Source: 20CM-2-65-7 sp963830455 (GTDB lineage Bacteria > Gemmatimonadota > Gemmatimonadetes > Gemmatimonadales > GWC2-71-9). From it: DNA of 64,000 nt. The stretch is taken from NCBI GenBank assembly GCA_963830455.1, contig CAWHMT010000006.1, positions 124,001 to 188,000 of the forward strand. Direction: 5' to 3'. Within the stretch, counting starts at the first letter, position 1. Each line of letters starts with the position of its first letter. Positions 60,302 to 64,000 of this stretch are shown here, one piece after another. The notes beneath the pieces are model-generated. The model saw only the letters and a list, made by a program, of their open reading frames with translations, ran no database searches and was not told the origin of the DNA. Made by a program: the position numbers and the translations under genes.

Positions 60302-61257
60302 TGGCGACGTACACACTGGACTTCGAGAAGCCGCTGCTCGAGCTGGAAAAACAGATCGAGGAGCTGAAGCGCGTCTCGGGGGAGAAGCCCGACGTGGCCA
60401 AGAATCTCCGGCCGCTCGAGGAGCAGTTGGCGACGTTGCGCGTGGAGATCTACCGCAACCTGACGCCCATGCAGCGGGTCCAGGTCGCGCGCCATCCCCG
60501 CCGTCCCTACCCCCTCGATTACGTCAACACCGTGTTCACCGATTTCGTGGAGCTGCACGGGGACCGCCTGTACCGGGATGACCCGGCGATCATCGGCGGG
60601 TGGGCGCGGCTCGACGGCATCAGCGTCATGATCATCGGGCATCAAAAGGGCCGGGATACCAAGGACAATCTGTACCGCAACTTCGGCATGGCGCACCCTG
60701 AAGGCTACCGCAAGGCGATGCGGCTCATGCGCCTCGCGGCGAAGTTTGGCGCGCCGGTGATTACGCTGGTGGACACGCCCGGCGCCTATCCGGGGCTGGG
60801 GGCCGAAGAGCGCGGCCAGGCGGAGGCGATCGCGCGCAGCCTCATCGAAATGGCCTCGTTGCCGACCCCGATCGTGACCGCGGTGATCGGCGAGGGCGGG
60901 TCGGGCGGGGCGCTGGCGGTCGGACTCGCCGATCGCGTGCTGATGCTCGAGAACTCCGTCTACTCGGTCATCTCTCCCGAAGGATGCGCGGCGATTCTCT
61001 GGAAGGATGCGAGCCAGCGCGAGCGCGCCGCTGAGGCGCTGAAGATCACCGCGCAGGATCTCCTCAAACTGGGCGTCATCGACGAGATCATCCCGGAGCC
61101 ACCGGGCGGAGCGCATGCCGATCCCGAAGCCGCGGCCGCCGCGCTCGGCGACGGGCTCCAGCGCCACGTGGGCCAGCTGCGCAAGCTCAAGGTGGACAAG
61201 CTCCTCAAACGACGCGAGGAGAAGTACCTTTCCATGGGTGCGCTAACCGAGAAGTGA
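60301..61257 (+). CDS. accA: Acetyl-CoA carboxylase carboxyltransferase subunit alpha
   Basis: 318 aa. With AccD it transfers CO2 from carboxybiotin to acetyl-CoA, the first step of fatty-acid synthesis. The N-terminus LDFEKPLLELEKQIEEL and the crotonase-fold motifs (DRLYRDDPAIIGGWARL, DTPGAYPGLGAEERGQ, GEGGSGGALAVG) are typical. AccD is not in the window. It follows dnaE without a gap. Confidence 0.96.
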   Translation: MATYTLDFEKPLLELEKQIEELKRVSGEKPDVAKNLRPLEEQLATLRVEIYRNLTPMQRVQVARHPRRPYPLDYVNTVFTDFVELHGDRLYRDDPAIIGGWARLDGISVMIIGHQKGRDTKDNLYRNFGMAHPEGYRKAMRLMRLAAKFGAPVITLVDTPGAYPGLGAEERGQAEAIARSLIEMASLPTPIVTAVIGEGGSGGALAVGLADRVLMLENSVYSVISPEGCAAILWKDASQRERAAEALKITAQDLLKLGVIDEIIPEPPGGAHADPEAAAAALGDGLQRHVGQLRKLKVDKLLKRREEKYLSMGALTEK

Positions 61258-61258
61258 G

Positions 61259-62086
61259 TTGACGCCTGTCATCGAAGTCCGGTTCAAAGGGAACCGGCGA
61301 GAATACTTCACCTGGCCGTCCCAAGAATCCTCCCCGCTCCGCCTCGAGACGCCCGTCATCGTCGAGGTTGAACGCGGGCAGGACTTTGGGGTGGTATCCG
61401 CCGTTGGCGGCATCGCCGAAAAGAAATGCGAGCGCTGCGGGAGCTGCGGCGGCCAGGACAGCCCGGCTCCGCGCGCGATCGTGCGACCGGCGACCCCGGA
61501 AGACCGCAAGACCGCCACCCTGCTGCGCGAGAACGAAGAAGAGATCCGCCGCACCGTGCGCGACCGCGTGCGCCAGCACAACCTCCCCATGAAGGTCTCC
61601 GACGCGGAATGGCAGTGGGACAAGCGCAAGCTCACGATCTACTTCACCGCCGAGCAGCGGGTCGATTTCCGCGCGCTGGTCCGCGATCTCGCCGGCCTGT
61701 TTCGGACGCGCATCGAGCTGCGCCAGATCGGCGCGCGCGATGAAGCCAAGCGGCTCGACGGCATCGGGCGCTGCGGACGCCAGCTCTGCATCTCGAGCTG
61801 GCTGCCCGAAGGACGCCCGGTGAGCCTGTCGCTCGCCAAAGCCCAGGGGTTGTCGCTCAACCCCGTGCAGATCTCCGGGCCGTGCGGCCGCCTGCTCTGC
61901 TGCCTGCACTACGAGCACGAGTTCTACGTCCAGCAACGCAAGCGCTTTCCGAAGGAAGGAAAGACCGTGCAGACGGCCGAGGGAGACGGGCGGGTGGTGT
62001 CGGTGGACATCTTCCGCGAGCGCGTCACCCTCCGGTCCGATGACGGCGCCACCCGGGTGGTCACGCTCGAGCAACTGCGGCTGTAG
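61259..62086 (+). CDS. ricT: RicT/PSP1-domain protein
   Basis: 275 aa from a TTG at 61259, one base after the accA stop. PSP1 proteins act in the Ric complex that supports RNA processing and, in Bacillus, biofilm and competence. Cysteines are in KKCERCGSCGG near residue 58, GRCGRQLC near 168 and GPCGRLLCC near 205, and could hold iron-sulfur clusters. A central helical part contains EEEIRRTVRDRV. It precedes metG with a 1-nt overlap. Confidence 0.88.
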   Translation: MTPVIEVRFKGNRREYFTWPSQESSPLRLETPVIVEVERGQDFGVVSAVGGIAEKKCERCGSCGGQDSPAPRAIVRPATPEDRKTATLLRENEEEIRRTVRDRVRQHNLPMKVSDAEWQWDKRKLTIYFTAEQRVDFRALVRDLAGLFRTRIELRQIGARDEAKRLDGIGRCGRQLCISSWLPEGRPVSLSLAKAQGLSLNPVQISGPCGRLLCCLHYEHEFYVQQRKRFPKEGKTVQTAEGDGRVVSVDIFRERVTLRSDDGATRVVTLEQLRL

Positions 62087-63633
62087 TGGCGCCCGCCACG
62101 TTCTACCTCACCACCGCCATCGATTACTCCAACGGCGATCCCCATCTGGGGCACGCGCTGGAGAAAGTCGGCGCCGATTGCATCGCGCGCTATCGGCGCC
62201 TGTGCGGGGACCAGGTGCATTTCCTGATGGGCATGGACGAGCACAGCCAGTCGGTCATTCAGGCGGCCGCGCGCGGCGGCGTCACCTCGCGCGAGTGGGT
62301 CGACCGCATGGCATCCACGTTCGCGGACTACTGGCGCCGGCTCGAGTGCAGCAACGACGACTGGATCCGCACCACCGAGCCACGGCACGTCCGCGGCGTC
62401 GTGGCGCTGCTCGAGCGCATCCAGCAGCAGCGGCCCGACGATCTGTACGTGGCCGACTACGAGGGACTGTACTGCACCGGGTGCGAGGAGTTCAAGCAAC
62501 CCGCGCAGATCGCGAACGGCCACTGCATCGAGCACCCGACGCTCGAGCTGATTCGAACGAAAGAGCGCAATCATTTCTTTCGACTCAGCGCCTACGGGGA
62601 CCGGCTGCTCGAGCTGATCACCACCGGCGCGTTCCGCGTCGAGCCCGAGATTCGGCGCAACGAGGTCGTGCGCTTGATCCAGGATGGACTCCAGGACGTC
62701 TCCATCTCGCGCCAGCGCCTGCCCTGGGGGATCCCGTTCCCCGGTGATCCCGACCAGACGATCTATGTCTGGTTCGACGCGCTGATCAATTATCTCTCGG
62801 CGACCGGATTCCCCGACCCCGCGTACACGCGCTTCTGGCCGGCCGATCTGCACGTGGTCGGAAAAGGGATCACGCGATTTCATTGCGTGATCTGGCCGGC
62901 GATGCTGCTCGCGGCCGGTCTCGAGCTGCCGCGTCAGGTGTGGGCGCACGGGTACGTGCAGTGGGAAGGCACGAAGATGAGTAAGACGGCCGGCACGGCC
63001 GTGAGCCTGGCCGCCGCGATCGACCGCCACGGCGCCGACGCGCTGCGCTACTTCCTGCTGCGGGAGGTCGGGTTCGAGAACGACGGCAATTTCACGTGGG
63101 AGCGCTTCGACGCGCGCTACGTCGCGGATCTCGCGGATACGTTCGGCAATCTCGTCTCGCGCACGTTGTCGATGGTGCAGCGCTATCGCGACGGAGTAGT
63201 CCCGTCGTCCCCCCTCTCCGGCACGGAGAGGGGATCAGGGGGTGAGGACCCGCTCGAGCGCGCGGGGCAGGACGCCATCACGGCGTACCGCCGCGCGATG
63301 GACGCGTACGATCTGCAACGGGGGGCGGCGCTCGTGATCGAGCTCGCCTCGCACGCCAATCGCTATATCGAAGAACAGGCGCCCTGGAAGCTCGCGAAAC
63401 AGAAACAGGACTCGGGCGTCGACAGCGTGCTCGCGAATCTCGTGCGCACGATCGCGCGACTCGCTGTGTTGGCCGCGCCGTTCATGCCCGCGAAGGCGCG
63501 GGCAATGTGGCAGGTCCTGGGGTCGAGTCGCGACCTCGGGACCGTGCCCCTGGACGAGCTGGTCCGCATGCCCGTCGCGGGCTGGACGGTGCAGAAGCCC
63601 CCCCCGCTATTCCCCAAGCCTCCAGACGCTTAG
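62086..63633 (+). CDS. metG: Methionyl-tRNA synthetase
   Basis: 515 aa from GTG 62086. Class I signature PHLGHAL near residue 19 and KMSKTAGT near residue 300. The zinc region is YCTGCEEFKQP near 127, with GHCIEHP downstream. The alpha-helical anticodon-binding domain begins near 350. No C-terminal tRNA-binding (EMAP-like) domain is present, as in other short MetRS proteins. An inverted repeat (63209-63247) inserts PSSPLSGTERGSGGEDPLER near residue 380. A C8 run lies near the 3' end. Confidence 0.96.
   Translation: MAPATFYLTTAIDYSNGDPHLGHALEKVGADCIARYRRLCGDQVHFLMGMDEHSQSVIQAAARGGVTSREWVDRMASTFADYWRRLECSNDDWIRTTEPRHVRGVVALLERIQQQRPDDLYVADYEGLYCTGCEEFKQPAQIANGHCIEHPTLELIRTKERNHFFRLSAYGDRLLELITTGAFRVEPEIRRNEVVRLIQDGLQDVSISRQRLPWGIPFPGDPDQTIYVWFDALINYLSATGFPDPAYTRFWPADLHVVGKGITRFHCVIWPAMLLAAGLELPRQVWAHGYVQWEGTKMSKTAGTAVSLAAAIDRHGADALRYFLLREVGFENDGNFTWERFDARYVADLADTFGNLVSRTLSMVQRYRDGVVPSSPLSGTERGSGGEDPLERAGQDAITAYRRAMDAYDLQRGAALVIELASHANRYIEEQAPWKLAKQKQDSGVDSVLANLVRTIARLAVLAAPFMPAKARAMWQVLGSSRDLGTVPLDELVRMPVAGWTVQKPPPLFPKPPDA
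63209..63247. repeat. Inverted CCCCTCTCCG repeat inside metG
   Basis: A perfect 10-bp inverted repeat (63211-63220 and 63224-63233) with a 3-nt loop, followed by ATCAGGGGGTGAGG. It is read in frame in the linker between the catalytic and anticodon-binding domains. Confidence 0.85.
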
Positions 63634-63676
63634 GAACCGTCCCTCGAAAATGGTGACGGAGCGCACACCTCGCGAT

Positions 63677-63706
63677 TTGACGGACAGACGCGGCGGGGCT
63701 TATGTT
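63677..63706 (+). promoter_or_regulatory. Promoter TTGACG-18-TATGTT for the terminal gene
   Basis: TTGACG (63677-63682) and TATGTT (63701-63706) are 18 nt apart, the clearest two-box promoter seen. The -10 ends 11 nt before ATG 63718, leaving a leader of only a few bases. Confidence 0.6.
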
Positions 63707-63717
63707 TGCAACCCCAT

Positions 63718-64000
63718 ATGAAGAAGAAACACGCAGAGCGCCGCTGGACCGTGATGCTGGTCCCGCACGGCTCGGGTGCTTCCCGGGCCGTGGAGGTATC
63801 GCAGACGGTCGTGAAAGCGCTCGTCGGGATCGGCGGCGTGGTCGCGCTGCTGTTTCTCGTGCTCGGCGGCACGGCGCTGTCGCGCGGCGTGAATGTCACC
63901 AAGAGTCGCGCGCTCGAGCGCGAGAATGAGGTGCTCGCCAGCGAGATTCAGCGGCTGCGCGAGCGGCTCGTCGGACTGCGGGACACCCTCAACAAATTCA
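63718..64000 (+). CDS. Membrane-anchored coiled-coil protein, probably an M23 peptidase (3' part outside window)
   Basis: 94 codons before the window ends. A basic N-terminus (MKKKHAERRW) is followed by VMLVPHGSGASRAVEVS, then a membrane helix (residues ~35-55), then a coiled coil beginning RALERENEVLASEIQRLRERL. This N-terminal layout is typical of M23 family (LytM) murein hydrolases or activators, but the catalytic domain is outside the window. The gene has its own promoter and does not overlap metG. Confidence 0.6.
   Translation, partial: MKKKHAERRWTVMLVPHGSGASRAVEVSQTVVKALVGIGGVVALLFLVLGGTALSRGVNVTKSRALERENEVLASEIQRLRERLVGLRDTLNKF

Overview
The window is about 64 kb of dense, GC-rich bacterial chromosome from a diderm. 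Outer-membrane receptors, lipoproteins, a PorV-like protein and a Tat-exported peptidase are all present. Gene content and style (many short-overlap operons, very high GC, peptide-centred metabolism, TonB receptor with a carboxypeptidase-like plug) fit Gemmatimonadota or a neighbouring phylum, but there is no rRNA in the window to prove it. I saw no tRNA, rRNA, CRISPR array, phage or transposase.

Layout. 1-4986 (minus): an operon of a small unknown protein, an O-methyltransferase, a NurA-like nuclease, a HerA/DUF87 ATPase and an SbcD/Mre11-like nuclease. 5039-9806: a Tat-exported M24 peptidase, an aminotransferase with a P1-family peptidase, and a DEAD-box-like protein that has lost its catalytic motifs but keeps the DbpA RNA-binding tail. 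9859-16647: HU, tdk, coaE, then gcvH, a UPF0173 hydrolase, gcvP and a lipoate/octanoate transferase. 16649-23657: a five-gene dipeptide/oligopeptide ABC operon facing a POT peptide symporter. 23668-30231: a RemA-like protein, a DUF1028 protein, small envelope proteins, a TonB receptor, a PuuD-like amidotransferase and an SCP2 protein. 30225-36470: a cytosolic hybrid histidine kinase, a GT4, and an 836-aa reading frame that joins GT2, DUF3108 and a third conserved module. 36514-45460: thiO, a zinc-ribbon protein, then lipA-pdhA-pdhB-pdhC-lpdA-(membrane protein)-lipB. 45536-55461: a sulfite-oxidase-like protein, M20 peptidase, TPR proteins, glutamate dehydrogenase, a four-helix-bundle cassette between inverted repeats, and three secreted or envelope proteins including two HExxH peptidases. 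55364-64000: a CPA2-type antiporter diverging from dnaE-accA-ricT-metG, then the start of a probable M23 envelope peptidase.

Themes. (1) Lipoyl metabolism is complete at the level of enzymes and targets: LipA, LipB, an LplA/LipM-like transferase, GcvH and the PDH E2. (2) Peptide uptake and breakdown is heavily represented. (3) Many transcription-unit heads carry a TAnnnT hexamer about 8 nt before the start codon, which points to widespread leaderless mRNAs; other genes use clear Shine-Dalgarno sites. (4) Arrays of 7-8-nt tandem units, often as inverted pairs, lie between genes and inside reading frames. They supply stop codons, C-terminal tails, linkers and, in two cases, most of a signal peptide. 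These arrays, the repeat-flanked four-helix-bundle gene and the 836-aa three-module frame are the most unusual parts of the window.
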